Shown: piece by piece, positions 18,169 to 25,942 of the stretch
How the letters are laid out: each line of letters opens with the position of its first letter
How positions within the stretch are numbered: the first letter of the stretch is position 1
Assembly (NCBI GenBank): GCA_024653485.1
Contig: JANLFY010000003.1
Span: forward strand, 198,792-262,791
Length of the DNA stretch: 64,000 nt
Source: Bacillota bacterium
GTDB taxonomy: Bacteria > Bacillota > SHA-98 > UBA4971
Direction: 5' to 3'
Program-made: the position numbers and the translations under genes
The notes under the pieces: model-generated
Told to the model about the DNA's origin: nothing
Databases searched by the model: none
Seen by the model: only the letters and a program-made list of their open reading frames with translations

Positions 18169-18894
18169 TCATCCAGGGAAGAGCGATGCCTGGCGCCCTG
18201 ACATGCATCCCACGTGGACCTCCATGCAGAGGTCTCGCCTTCTGCGGGCCTTTGAGGGAATCTCCGGGTGAACGAGAGATCCGTACCTGTGCAACAGCCG
18301 CCGGAGCTTGGCCTTCACGCGAGTGCGAGCGTTGTCCACAGACTTGGGATCGAGTCCCATGGCCCTCCCGATCTCCCCAGTCGTGTACCCGCGGAGCAGG
18401 AGCGCGGTAACGGCGTACTCGAGCATCGAGAGATGACTCCGCAGCACCTGTTCCACACGGGCGCTCGCCCACTCGTTTTCGACAACTGCCTCGGGATCCA
18501 CGTAGTCGCCGGCGAGGAGGTCCAGCACCATCCTGGTCTCCTCCTTGTCCACGTACGAGTACAGCGATATGGCCTGGTTGAGGGCTTTCTGCTTGCTGCT
18601 GGTGTGACGCCGAAGGCTGTTGTATATCTTCCTGATGATACAGAGGTACGCGAAGGAGCTGAACTTCACTCCTGGTTTGCCCGGGTCGTACTGGCGAATG
18701 GCATCCAGCAAGCCCACCAGCCCGTCCTGAATCAAATCCTCGAACTCCGACACGGGCAGACTCGGGGCCGTGGTCCGCACGATGTGCCTGACCATGGGGA
18801 CGTATTTCCTTATGAGTTCGTCCCGCGCCCCCTCCTGCCCTGACCTCGACCGCATCAACAACTCCATGTCGAGCTCCTGGTTGGTGTCGGACAT
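18169..18894 (-). CDS. sigH: Spo0H/SigH-like sigma-70 family factor
   Basis: 241 aa. Region 2 is DELIRKYVPMVRHIV...FEDLIQDGLVGLLDAIRQYDPG...FSSFAYLCIIRKIYN and region 4 is LEYAVTALLLRGYTTGEIGRAMGLDPKSVDNARTRVKAKL, whose KSVDNALxRVKxKL-type end is characteristic of the SigH (Spo0H) group that drives early sporulation and competence genes. The ATG at 18894 has GAGGGGG at 7 nt. A basic tail of ~30 residues (KARRRRDL...) extends past region 4. The neighbouring spoVS has a sigma-H consensus promoter, which supports the assignment. Other alternative sigma factors of the same family cannot be excluded. Confidence 0.8.
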   Translation of the reverse strand: MSDTNQELDMELLMRSRSGQEGARDELIRKYVPMVRHIVRTTAPSLPVSEFEDLIQDGLVGLLDAIRQYDPGKPGVKFSSFAYLCIIRKIYNSLRRHTSSKQKALNQAISLYSYVDKEETRMVLDLLAGDYVDPEAVVENEWASARVEQVLRSHLSMLEYAVTALLLRGYTTGEIGRAMGLDPKSVDNARTRVKAKLRRLLHRYGSLVHPEIPSKARRRRDLCMEVHVGCMSGRQASLFPG

Positions 18895-19121
18895 GACCCA
18901 TCCCCCTCGACAGGCCGCCTCTGCATCCGCTAGATATATACTTCCGACGAGAGGGGAATATGATCTCTCGGATGGACAGGGCTCGCGACCGGATTGGCCA
19001 AGTCGTGGGCGTGCGTGACGCAAGGGCCTTCGGGGTTCACGTCAAGCGGAGTCGACGACAAAGAGCCGAAGGGGCGTCAAGTCGGGGGGCCGCTGCTCCA
19101 CGAGAAAGAGGAGGTAAGAAA
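18895..19121. other. sigH upstream region with inverted repeat
   Basis: No gene seen. It holds an inverted repeat CGAGAG-N11-CTCTCG (18948-18953 / 18965-18970) about 55 bp upstream of the sigH start and an AT-rich TATATA box (near 18935) that could serve as a -10; no convincing -35 is visible. Confidence 0.3.
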
Positions 19122-19160
19122 GCAGCCCGCATCTGCGGCCCTGCCGCATGTGCGGACTGC
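19117..19160 (-). terminator. Terminator of spoVS built from two palindromes
   Basis: Two near-identical 12-bp palindromes (CCGCATCTGCGG at 19127-19138, CCGCATGTGCGG at 19144-19155) with flanking GCAG/CTGC can fold into a single stem of about 16 bp with a CCCTG loop; on the minus strand it is followed by TTTCTTAC. It lies 70 nt after the spoVS stop. Confidence 0.55.
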
Positions 19161-19227
19161 GTGACATCTACGGTGCGTGCGATAGGAGAGTAATCACCAT
19201 ACCGAAACAGGAGGCGCACTTCTATGG

Positions 19228-19488
19228 TCACCTAGGCTCGACTATGAACTTTATCGCGGTCCTCTCCTCCCCATCGATCTGGATCTCGGCGAAAGCAGGG
19301 ATGGTCACGAGGTCGATCCCATTAGGCGCAACAAATCCTCGCGTGATGGCGATTGCCTTGACAGCCTGGTTGACAGCTCCCGCCCCGACCGCCTGGACTT
19401 CCGCGGATCCCCTTTCTCGGAGCACCGCGGCAAGGGCGCCTGCCACCGACTTGGGCTTTGATTGCGCTGATACCTTAAGTACCTCCAC
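19228..19488 (-). CDS. spoVS: Stage V sporulation protein S
   Basis: 86 aa, exactly the family length and nearly the family consensus: LKVSAQSKPKSVAGALAAVL, VQAVGAGAVNQAVKAIAI, RGFVAPNGIDL, IDGEERTAIKFIVEPR. SpoVS is a small Alba-like protein that affects septation and spore coat/engulfment timing in Bacillus. The start is a GTG at 19488 seven bases after GGGAGGT; the frame is open upstream for 31 more codons without family similarity. A sigma-H type promoter precedes it. Strong evidence that the organism belongs to a spore-forming lineage. Confidence 0.95.
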   Translation of the reverse strand: MEVLKVSAQSKPKSVAGALAAVLRERGSAEVQAVGAGAVNQAVKAIAITRGFVAPNGIDLVTIPAFAEIQIDGEERTAIKFIVEPR

Positions 19489-19540
19489 GCCTTCTACCTC
19501 CCGTTCCCAGGTTTTGGACCATGCGCTTCTTGCCATATGT

Positions 19541-19569
19541 ATATTCAACGTCACACTGGAAGATCCTTC
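19541..19569 (-). promoter_or_regulatory. Sigma-H consensus promoter of spoVS
   Basis: Minus strand: GAAGGATCT (19561-19569), 11-bp spacer, GTTGAATAT (19541-19549). This fits the Bacillus sigma-H consensus RnAGGAwww-N11/12-RnnGAATww at nearly every position, and B. subtilis spoVS is itself a sigma-H gene. The start would lie near 19534, leaving a ~45-nt leader. Confidence 0.75.
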
Positions 19570-19587
19570 GCATGGCGTCACTCGTGG

Positions 19588-20433
19588 CTATTTCGGTATT
19601 ATGGGCCGAACACGCGGCCTTCTTGTTTCGTAGGGTCGGGGCAGGAAAGGCGGGGGTTCACCCTTGGCCTCCCTGATCACCTCGCTCTTCCATACGAGGA
19701 GTCTTCTGTTGATCGCATCCATTGTCGCACGCGCGACGGCGTCGGTCTCGTAGGTTCGCACCGGTGCTGTCCCAATGAGCCGCTCCTCGCCCTGCGTTCC
19801 GATGGCACTTACGGACACGAGCGCGACGTCCTGGTCGAGCATCCTGAGGAGACGCACCTCGCCCACGGAGAGCATGCTCCTCGTCCGTAGGAACGCCTCC
19901 ACCGCCGCAATGGTCGCCTGCGCCACTACCTGATACTGGCCGTACTTCGTGGCTGGCCCCACCGCTGTGCCCGTGTACACCCTCCCCTGCAGGCCCAGCT
20001 CCACGACGGAATCGGCTGTGTGCTTGCCGAGATTGAGGTACACGCGGCCGATCTTGAGCCTGTGGCCCACGAGCGCCTCCAGCTCCATCTGTGGCATGTC
20101 CTTGAATACGCAGACACCGATGCGTCTGTGGTCTATCTTCAGTCCCCACTTTGCGTAGAGCACCGTCTCTATATCCCGTACCAGCTCCTGCGGCGAGCGC
20201 AGCTCGATCGACGTGCAATGCACCTCGGTAATCATGCGCTTGCCGTCCACGATGATCCTCACGGCGTTGAGCCCCGGGATTTGGGAAAGCACCTCGTTGA
20301 CGTCCTCGATGTCAACGTCCTCCGGGACTATGTCATTGTACGGTACTTTGCGCCACTCGGGCCCCAACTCATGCCAGGCCAGTCGACGGCGCGGTATGCG
20401 CCTTTGTCGCGTATCCTCACGGGTTGCGACCAC
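19588..20433 (-). CDS. Conserved protein of unknown function (281 aa) beside rnc
   Basis: I do not recognise a named family. The start is the GTG at 20433, with AAGGAGG eight bases upstream. After a basic leader (RQRRIPRRR) the protein looks two-domained: residues ~35-115 (DIEDVNEVLSQIPGLNAVRI...RSPQELVRDIETVLYAKWGLKIDHRRIGV) form an alpha/beta module, and ~130-255 a second one with GRVYTGTAVGPATKYGQYQVVA and TIAAVEAFLRTRSMLSVGEV, then ARATMDAINRRL; a proline/arginine-rich tail ends it. No signal peptide, membrane segment or cysteine motif is visible. It starts 14 bp after rnc and is probably cotranscribed with it; spoVS follows behind its own promoter. Confidence 0.85.
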   Translation of the reverse strand: MVATREDTRQRRIPRRRLAWHELGPEWRKVPYNDIVPEDVDIEDVNEVLSQIPGLNAVRIIVDGKRMITEVHCTSIELRSPQELVRDIETVLYAKWGLKIDHRRIGVCVFKDMPQMELEALVGHRLKIGRVYLNLGKHTADSVVELGLQGRVYTGTAVGPATKYGQYQVVAQATIAAVEAFLRTRSMLSVGEVRLLRMLDQDVALVSVSAIGTQGEERLIGTAPVRTYETDAVARATMDAINRRLLVWKSEVIREAKGEPPPFLPRPYETRRPRVRPIIPK

Positions 20434-20447
20434 TCGCCATTCCTCCT

Positions 20448-21236
20448 TCAACCCTCAACGCGGGCGCCCCCAGCACCAGGCAGGAGACCCAGTCTAGCGA
20501 GGGCGTCGGCCGCTGCGGCTTGTTCCGCGGCTTTTTTCGACTTGCCGCTTCCGAACCCCACCGAGCTGCCCGCGAGCCTTGCCACGACCGTGAACGTTTT
20601 GTCATGGTCCGGGCCCGCCTCGCGCACGACCTCGTATTCCGGGATAGATTTCTCCCTTTTCTGAAAGAACTCCTGCAGGATGGCCTTGTAATTTCTCGTC
20701 TCCTCGGCGTCCGCGCCTGCGTCCGGTCGAGGGCCGGGACGAAGTTCCCTCACCGCGAGCCGCTTTGCGGCCTCCAAGCCCTGGTCGAGAAAGACCGCGC
20801 CCAAGATGGACTCGAACGCGTCAGCCAGCACCGAAGGCAGGCGCCGCCCACCGGAGGCCTCAAGGCTTCGGCCGACCCGCAGGAAGTCCGCTATTCCGAG
20901 CCGGCCCGCCGCCTCAGCGAGCGCTTTCTCGCTCACGGCCCGGCCCAGAATCGTCGAGAGTTCGCCCTCTGGAGCCTCCGGGCACGTAACGTAAAGATGC
21001 CAGGCAGTCACCAGCTTGAGCACGGCATCACCGAGGAACTCCAGGCGCTCGTTTCCCGCGAGGGGGCCGCCACCCTCGAACGAGCTGTGGGTCACGGCCT
21101 GCAGCAGCAAGTTCGGATCGTTGAAGCGAACACCGATGATCTCCTGAAGCCTCGTGAGCCCGGGGATTTCCATGCCGTCCCTCGCAGCCGCGGTCAAGTG
21201 CCTCGTTCTGGCGTAGTCCGCTCGACCTTCATCCAT
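20448..21236 (-). CDS. rnc: Ribonuclease III
   Basis: Double-strand-specific RNase for rRNA and mRNA processing. 262 aa: the catalytic signature NERLEFLGDAV at 62-72, a second acidic stretch LADAFESILGAVFLDQG, and a C-terminal dsRNA-binding domain (NYKAILQEFFQ...GSGKSKKAAEQAAAADAL). The ATG at 21236 has AAGGAGGGG about 9 nt ahead. It is separated from fabF by ~380 bp that hold direct repeats. Confidence 0.96.
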   Translation of the reverse strand: MDEGRADYARTRHLTAAARDGMEIPGLTRLQEIIGVRFNDPNLLLQAVTHSSFEGGGPLAGNERLEFLGDAVLKLVTAWHLYVTCPEAPEGELSTILGRAVSEKALAEAAGRLGIADFLRVGRSLEASGGRRLPSVLADAFESILGAVFLDQGLEAAKRLAVRELRPGPRPDAGADAEETRNYKAILQEFFQKREKSIPEYEVVREAGPDHDKTFTVVARLAGSSVGFGSGKSKKAAEQAAAADALARLGLLPGAGGARVEG

Positions 21237-21616
21237 AGCCGTGCGCCCCTCCTTATGCACAGAGGGGAGGCCGGATCGTCTCCAGCCTCCCCCGTTCTCC
21301 TGTTCGTCCTCTCTTTGTCCTCTCATTGCGTCCTCTTGACAGGCACTCTCGATAGGCCCACAGGTGGCAGCAACCCTCCCCGCCGCTCCCGCCTGATGTG
21401 CACCGTCTCATACGCCCAGTCCCGCCGCCTCCGCCTGCCTGCACTCCGCCTGCCTGCAACGGAGTGCGGCGCCTCGAGGTCCGCCCCATTCTCCACGACG
21501 AGCAATGCGTCGGTGGGCGGTCGCGTCGTGTTAGCGGACTCACGCCGCCGGCTCAGCGACCCCGCAGCGCAGCGTTTTCCCGGCCGCGTGAACGAGTATG
21601 GCACTCCGTCGTTCTC
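21237..21616. other. fabF-rnc intergenic region
   Basis: No credible gene. It contains three direct repeats GTCCTCTC/T (21306-21313, 21317-21324, 21330-21337) upstream of rnc and an 8-bp inverted repeat GCACTCCG...CGGAGTGC (21441-21448 / 21460-21467) without a T-tract. I see no clear promoter for rnc. Confidence 0.4.
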
Positions 21617-22858
21617 TTACGCGTCGAACCTCTTCAAGACGAGTACCCCGTTGTGCCCTCCAAACCCAAAGGAGTTGCACATGGCCACGTCCACCTGCCC
21701 CTTGCGCGCCACGTTTGGCACGTAGTCCAGATCGCACTCGGGGTCCGGGTCCTCGTAATTGATGGTAGCAGGGATCAACCCGGTGGAGATGGCGAACAGG
21801 CACGCGGCCGCGCCTACGCCCCCCGCCGCCCCGAGGAGGTGACCTGTCATCGACTTGGTCGAACTTATCGCCACCTTTGGCGCCAGGGGACCGAACAACT
21901 CCTTTATGGCCATCGTCTCACACCTGTCGTTCAGGGGCGTCGAAGTGCCGTGGGCATTGATGTAGTCGACATCGGCCGGAGAGAGCCCCGCGTCGACAAG
22001 CGCCCTCTGCATCGCGAGCAGAGCACCCTTGCCCTCGGGGTCTGGCTCGACTATGTGGTGCGCATCATCGCTCGCGCCGTACCCGACCATCTCGGCATAA
22101 GGGTCCGCCCCACGCCTAAGCGCATGATCGAGCCGCTCCAGGACCAACACGACGCTGCCTTCTCCCATTACGAATCCGTCGCGTCCCCTGTCAAACGGCC
22201 GACAGGCCTTCTCGGGCTCATCGTTCCGGCGAGACATGGCTCGCAACGCGCAGAACCCGGCAAACCCCGCGGGCGTGATCGCAGCTTCGGCGCCCCCTGC
22301 CAACACGACGTCTGCGTCACCCCTCTGAATCACCCGGAACGCTTCGCCGAGGGCGTTAGTGGCCGCCGCGCACGCGGTCGAAACGGTGATGTTGGGGCCT
22401 CTGGCGCCGGTGAATATCGCCACCTGCCCCGAAGCCATGTTCGGGATCATCATCGGGATGAAGAACGGACTCACTCTCCGAGGCCCCTCAGCCTGCAGCG
22501 CCCCTACTTGCTCCTCGAGCACCTCCAGGCCGCCGATGCCGCATCCCATCACAACGCCGACGCGGTCCCGGTTGGAGCCGTCGACGGTGAGCCCGGCATC
22601 GGTCAGAGCCAATCGCGCAGCCGCCACGGCAAACTGCGTGAACCTGGCCAGTCGGTGAGCCTCGCGCTCCGTCATGTAATCGGTGGCGACGAAGTCGCGC
22701 ACCTCGCCTGCCATCTGCGTCCTGAAAGGAGAAGGGTCGAACCTCGTCACCCTTCCGATACCGTTCCGTGACGTCCTCAGGCCATCGAAAAACGCTTCAC
22801 GGCCTATCCCGATGGGGGTGACCACGCCCAGGCCCGTCACCACCACTCGCTCAGTCAT
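21617..22858 (-). CDS. fabF: 3-oxoacyl-[ACP] synthase II (FabF)
   Basis: Elongating condensing enzyme of type II fatty acid synthesis. 413 aa; nucleophile Cys163 in STACAAA, the histidines in NAHGTSTPLND and in GFGGHN, and KSMTGHLLGAAGG are all present. The ATG at 22858 follows GGTGAGG; the frame begins five codons earlier at a GTG without a site. Last gene of the fapR-plsX-fabHDG-acpP-fabF operon. Confidence 0.97.
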   Translation of the reverse strand: MTERVVVTGLGVVTPIGIGREAFFDGLRTSRNGIGRVTRFDPSPFRTQMAGEVRDFVATDYMTEREAHRLARFTQFAVAAARLALTDAGLTVDGSNRDRVGVVMGCGIGGLEVLEEQVGALQAEGPRRVSPFFIPMMIPNMASGQVAIFTGARGPNITVSTACAAATNALGEAFRVIQRGDADVVLAGGAEAAITPAGFAGFCALRAMSRRNDEPEKACRPFDRGRDGFVMGEGSVVLVLERLDHALRRGADPYAEMVGYGASDDAHHIVEPDPEGKGALLAMQRALVDAGLSPADVDYINAHGTSTPLNDRCETMAIKELFGPLAPKVAISSTKSMTGHLLGAAGGVGAAACLFAISTGLIPATINYEDPDPECDLDYVPNVARKGQVDVAMCNSFGFGGHNGVLVLKRFDA

Positions 22859-22920
22859 TCCCTCACCCCACACAAAGCTCCCCCGGCACCCTTCTCAAGC
22901 GTGCAGGCCGATCTCTGGAC

Positions 22921-23184
22921 TTACTCCTCGTCGCCAACCCTCTCCAGAATGAACTCGACGATGTCCTGAACCGTCGTGTCTTCCGCGATCTCCACGTCAA
23001 GGGTCCCGAGGTCGAATTCCCGGTCAAGTTCATCGCCGATGCTCATCCTCGTGGCAGAGTCGGCGTACAGGTCGTTCATCGTGGCGTCCCACGTCACCAA
23101 CGATTCGTCGACCTTCGCCTCGCGAACGATGATCCTTTTGACCTTCTCGAAAATCGCCTCCGCTTTCGGACTCACCTCACCCAT
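22921..23184 (-). CDS. acpP: Acyl carrier protein with divergent helix II
   Basis: 87 aa in the usual place between fabG and fabF. The phosphopantetheine serine is retained, but its surroundings are unusual: LYADSATRMSIGDELDREFD instead of the standard LGADSLDTVELVMxxEEEFD, same length and ending in the usual EFD. So the DSL motif is DSA and the acidic recognition helix is changed. The ATG at 23184 has GGAGGTG six bases ahead; an in-frame ATG at 23199 has none. It probably is the ACP of this pathway, though a second copy elsewhere cannot be excluded. Confidence 0.88.
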   Translation of the reverse strand: MGEVSPKAEAIFEKVKRIIVREAKVDESLVTWDATMNDLYADSATRMSIGDELDREFDLGTLDVEIAEDTTVQDIVEFILERVGDEE

Positions 23185-23237
23185 TTCCTTCACCTCCATT
23201 GATCCTGCTCTTGGCGGCCGGAGAGCCGCTCGCCACA

Positions 23238-23981
23238 TCACATCGCCATGCCTCCGTCCACGCAGAGGACCTGGCCGGTTATGTAGCCCGCTTCGTCCGA
23301 CGCCAGGAAGACGCACGCGGCTGCCACTTCCTCAGCCGTGCCCGGGCGGCCCAGCGGCACGCCGGCAAGCAGCCTCGCCTTCACGTCGTCCTTCAGAGAG
23401 GCAGCCATGCCGACGTCTATGAGCCCGGGCGCGATGGCGTTCACCGTCACACCTCTCATGGCCAGTTCGCGGGCTGCGGCCTTCGTGAGGCCTATTACGC
23501 CCGCCTTGGCCGCGGAGTAGTTGGCCTGCCCGGCGTTCCCCGTGACACCGGCCACAGACGAGATGTTTATTATCCTCCCGTGGCGCTGCCTAAACATCCT
23601 CTTCCCCACGGCTCGGGTGAAATTGAACACTCCGGAGAGGTTTACGCGCATCACTTCCTCCCACTCGGCGTCGGTCATCCTGATGAGAAAGTTGTCCCGC
23701 CGTATCCCGGCATTGTTGACGAGGATGTCTATGCGGGAGAACCGCTCGCAGATGCGCTCGCAGGCCAGTTCCACATCGTCGGATGACGACACGTCACACG
23801 CGAGGGCAATGGCCTGCCTGCCCATCTCCTCGATCTTCCGGGCGAGATCCTCGGCGGCGGCAAGATTGCGCCCGGCCACCACTGCTACCGAGGCTCCTTC
23901 GCGTGCCATCGCCTCCACACAAGCCCGTCCTATCCCACCAGACGCTCCCGTCACAACGGCGACTTTGCCCGCCAGCCTCAT
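23238..23981 (-). CDS. fabG: 3-oxoacyl-[ACP] reductase FabG
   Basis: NADPH-dependent short-chain dehydrogenase, 247 aa. Cofactor motif TGASGGIG near the N-terminus, NNAG, catalytic Ser in ISSVAG, and YSAAK of the active site; it ends with GQVLCVDGGMAM as FabG proteins do. The ATG at 23981 starts one base after the fabD stop, with GGGGGT within the end of fabD as ribosome site, so translation is likely coupled. Confidence 0.97.
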   Translation of the reverse strand: MRLAGKVAVVTGASGGIGRACVEAMAREGASVAVVAGRNLAAAEDLARKIEEMGRQAIALACDVSSSDDVELACERICERFSRIDILVNNAGIRRDNFLIRMTDAEWEEVMRVNLSGVFNFTRAVGKRMFRQRHGRIINISSVAGVTGNAGQANYSAAKAGVIGLTKAAARELAMRGVTVNAIAPGLIDVGMAASLKDDVKARLLAGVPLGRPGTAEEVAAACVFLASDEAGYITGQVLCVDGGMAM

Positions 23982-23982
23982 A

Positions 23983-24930
23983 TTACCGGACCCCCTTGAT
24001 GAATTCAAGCGCATCTTCCATAGGGGCCGACGCCTCCGCCGCCACAGCTTGTGCCTCCGGCACGATGCGCCTGACCAGGCCCGTGAGCGTCTTTCCCGGA
24101 CCGGCCTCCACGAATGCCCGCGCCCCTGTCTCCCACATGTACCTGACAGACTCCTCCCAGAGGACGGGAGAGGACATCTGTTTCACAAGCATCTCCCGCA
24201 ACTCGTCCGCGTCGCACGACGCCCGTCCGGTCACGTTGCACACAACAGGCACGGCCGGCGTTCCCAAGTCCACACCCCTGAGTTCGGCCTCGAACGCCGA
24301 AGAAGCGCTGGTCATCAGCTTCGAATGAAACGGCCCGCTCACCCTGAGCGGGATGACGCGCCGCGCCCCTGCGCGGGAACACAACTCGCCGGCCACCCTC
24401 ACCGCGCCTGTTTCGCCGGAGATAACCACCTGATCCGGCGCGTTGAAATTCGCCGCGTTCACGTCGCCCGCGCCCGAATTGCGGGCATCTTCACAACAGC
24501 GCACGACGTCAATGCGCCCCAGGCCGACGATGGCGGCCATCGCCCCCACGCCCGGCGGCACGGCGGCCTGCATCAACTCTCCGCGCCTCCTCACGAGCCG
24601 GACTGCCTGGCTGAACCCAAGACAACCGGCCGCGACGAGCGCCGAGTACTCTCCGAGACTGTGGCCGGCGACGATGCTCGGCTGCATCCCCATGGATTCC
24701 AGCACCCTGAAGACGGCCACGCTCACCGTGAGCACAGCGGGTTGGGTGTTCTGAGTGAGGGCGAGATCCTCAGCGGATCCCTGAAAGCACAGTTCGGACA
24801 GGCGGAAACCAAGAGCATCGTCTGCCTCCTCGAACACCTGCCTAGCCTCGGCGTACCGTGATGCCAGCTCCTTACCCATTCCCACGTATTGTGCGCCCTG
24901 CCCGGGAAACACGAGGGCTATCCTATTCAC
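23983..24930 (-). CDS. fabD: Malonyl-CoA:ACP transacylase FabD
   Basis: Loads malonate on ACP. 315 aa with FPGQGAQYVGMG near the N-terminus, the nucleophile Ser91 in GHSLGEYSAL, and the histidine in SGPFHSKLM. The start is the GTG at 24930, lying inside the end of fabH (8-nt overlap) with GGGTGAG upstream. Length and motif spacing are normal. Confidence 0.97.
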   Translation of the reverse strand: MNRIALVFPGQGAQYVGMGKELASRYAEARQVFEEADDALGFRLSELCFQGSAEDLALTQNTQPAVLTVSVAVFRVLESMGMQPSIVAGHSLGEYSALVAAGCLGFSQAVRLVRRRGELMQAAVPPGVGAMAAIVGLGRIDVVRCCEDARNSGAGDVNAANFNAPDQVVISGETGAVRVAGELCSRAGARRVIPLRVSGPFHSKLMTSASSAFEAELRGVDLGTPAVPVVCNVTGRASCDADELREMLVKQMSSPVLWEESVRYMWETGARAFVEAGPGKTLTGLVRRIVPEAQAVAAEASAPMEDALEFIKGVR

Positions 24931-25942
24931 CGAACTCACCCTTGCACCAGCGGAGGATGGCAGCCCCCCAAGTGAGGCCCGCCCCGAAGGCGACCAACAG
25001 GACGCGGGCGCCCTGCTTGAGCTTGCCACTCCTTGACGCTTCGTCCAACGCTATCGGAATGGAGGCTGCGGACGTGTTCCCAAACCTCGCCACGTTGGAG
25101 TACACTTTCTCGGGAGTCCCAAGTCGCTCCGCCGCGAGATCGAGGAGCCTCTGGTTCGCCTGGTGAGGGATGACCAAGTCCACGTCGTCCTCAGTAAGCC
25201 CTGCCTTGGCGATCACTTCTCGGGTCGCGTCCACCATCACCCTCACGGCGAACCTATAAACCTGGTTGCCCTGCATGTGAATGTAGTGAAGGCCTTCCTC
25301 CAGCGTATCCCGGGACGCCGGGTGGGCCGACCCCCCTCCTGGGAGCGTGAGCAGGTCGCCCCGCGTGCCGTCCGCGCCAAGCGTACAGGCGATGACCCCG
25401 TCGCTGCGCTCGAGCGGCCTCACGAGGACCGCCCCCGCGCCGTCGCCGAAGAGCACACACGTGTTACGATCTTTCCAGTTCACGATCCTCGAGAGGGTCT
25501 CGGCGCCAATGACCAAGACGTTGTCATAAGTCCCCGCCGCCACCAGGCTGTGGGCGACTGAGAGTGCGTATACGAACCCAGTGCAGCCCGCCCCGATGTC
25601 GAACGCCGCCGCCTGAGAGGCGCCGATCTTGCCCTGAACGACGCACGCGCACGACGGGAACGGCATGTCCGGGGTCACGGTGGCGACTATCACGAGATCT
25701 ACGTCCTTGGCTGGCACCCCGGCGTCCTCGAGCGCAAGTCTGGCGGCCCGCGCCGCGAGGTCCGAGGTGACCTCGCCATCGCTCGCGATGCGTCTCTCTC
25801 TGATCCCCGTGCGCTCAACTATCCAGGCGTCGCTTGTGTCTACCATCTTCTCGAGATGGAAGTTGGTCAGGACTGTCTCTGGCACTGCGGCGCCTGTTCC
25901 CGCGATGCCGGCCCCGCGGACGGTCTTCGCGCTAGCTTCCAA
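24923..25942 (-). CDS. fabH: 3-oxoacyl-[ACP] synthase III (FabH)
   Basis: Initiates fatty acid synthesis from acyl-CoA and malonyl-ACP. 339 aa with the Cys-His-Asn triad: Cys120 in GAGCTGF, His in VIPHQANQR, Asn in FGNTSAASIP. The TTG at 25942 has GGAGG eight bases upstream and overlaps the end of plsX by 11 nt. Confidence 0.97.
   Translation of the reverse strand: MEASAKTVRGAGIAGTGAAVPETVLTNFHLEKMVDTSDAWIVERTGIRERRIASDGEVTSDLAARAARLALEDAGVPAKDVDLVIVATVTPDMPFPSCACVVQGKIGASQAAAFDIGAGCTGFVYALSVAHSLVAAGTYDNVLVIGAETLSRIVNWKDRNTCVLFGDGAGAVLVRPLERSDGVIACTLGADGTRGDLLTLPGGGSAHPASRDTLEEGLHYIHMQGNQVYRFAVRVMVDATREVIAKAGLTEDDVDLVIPHQANQRLLDLAAERLGTPEKVYSNVARFGNTSAASIPIALDEASRSGKLKQGARVLLVAFGAGLTWGAAILRWCKGEFGE

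Noticed and set aside
21441..21467. Inverted repeat GCACTCCG/CGGAGTGC as fabF terminator
   Set aside because: No T-tract on either strand and 150 bp from the fabF stop.
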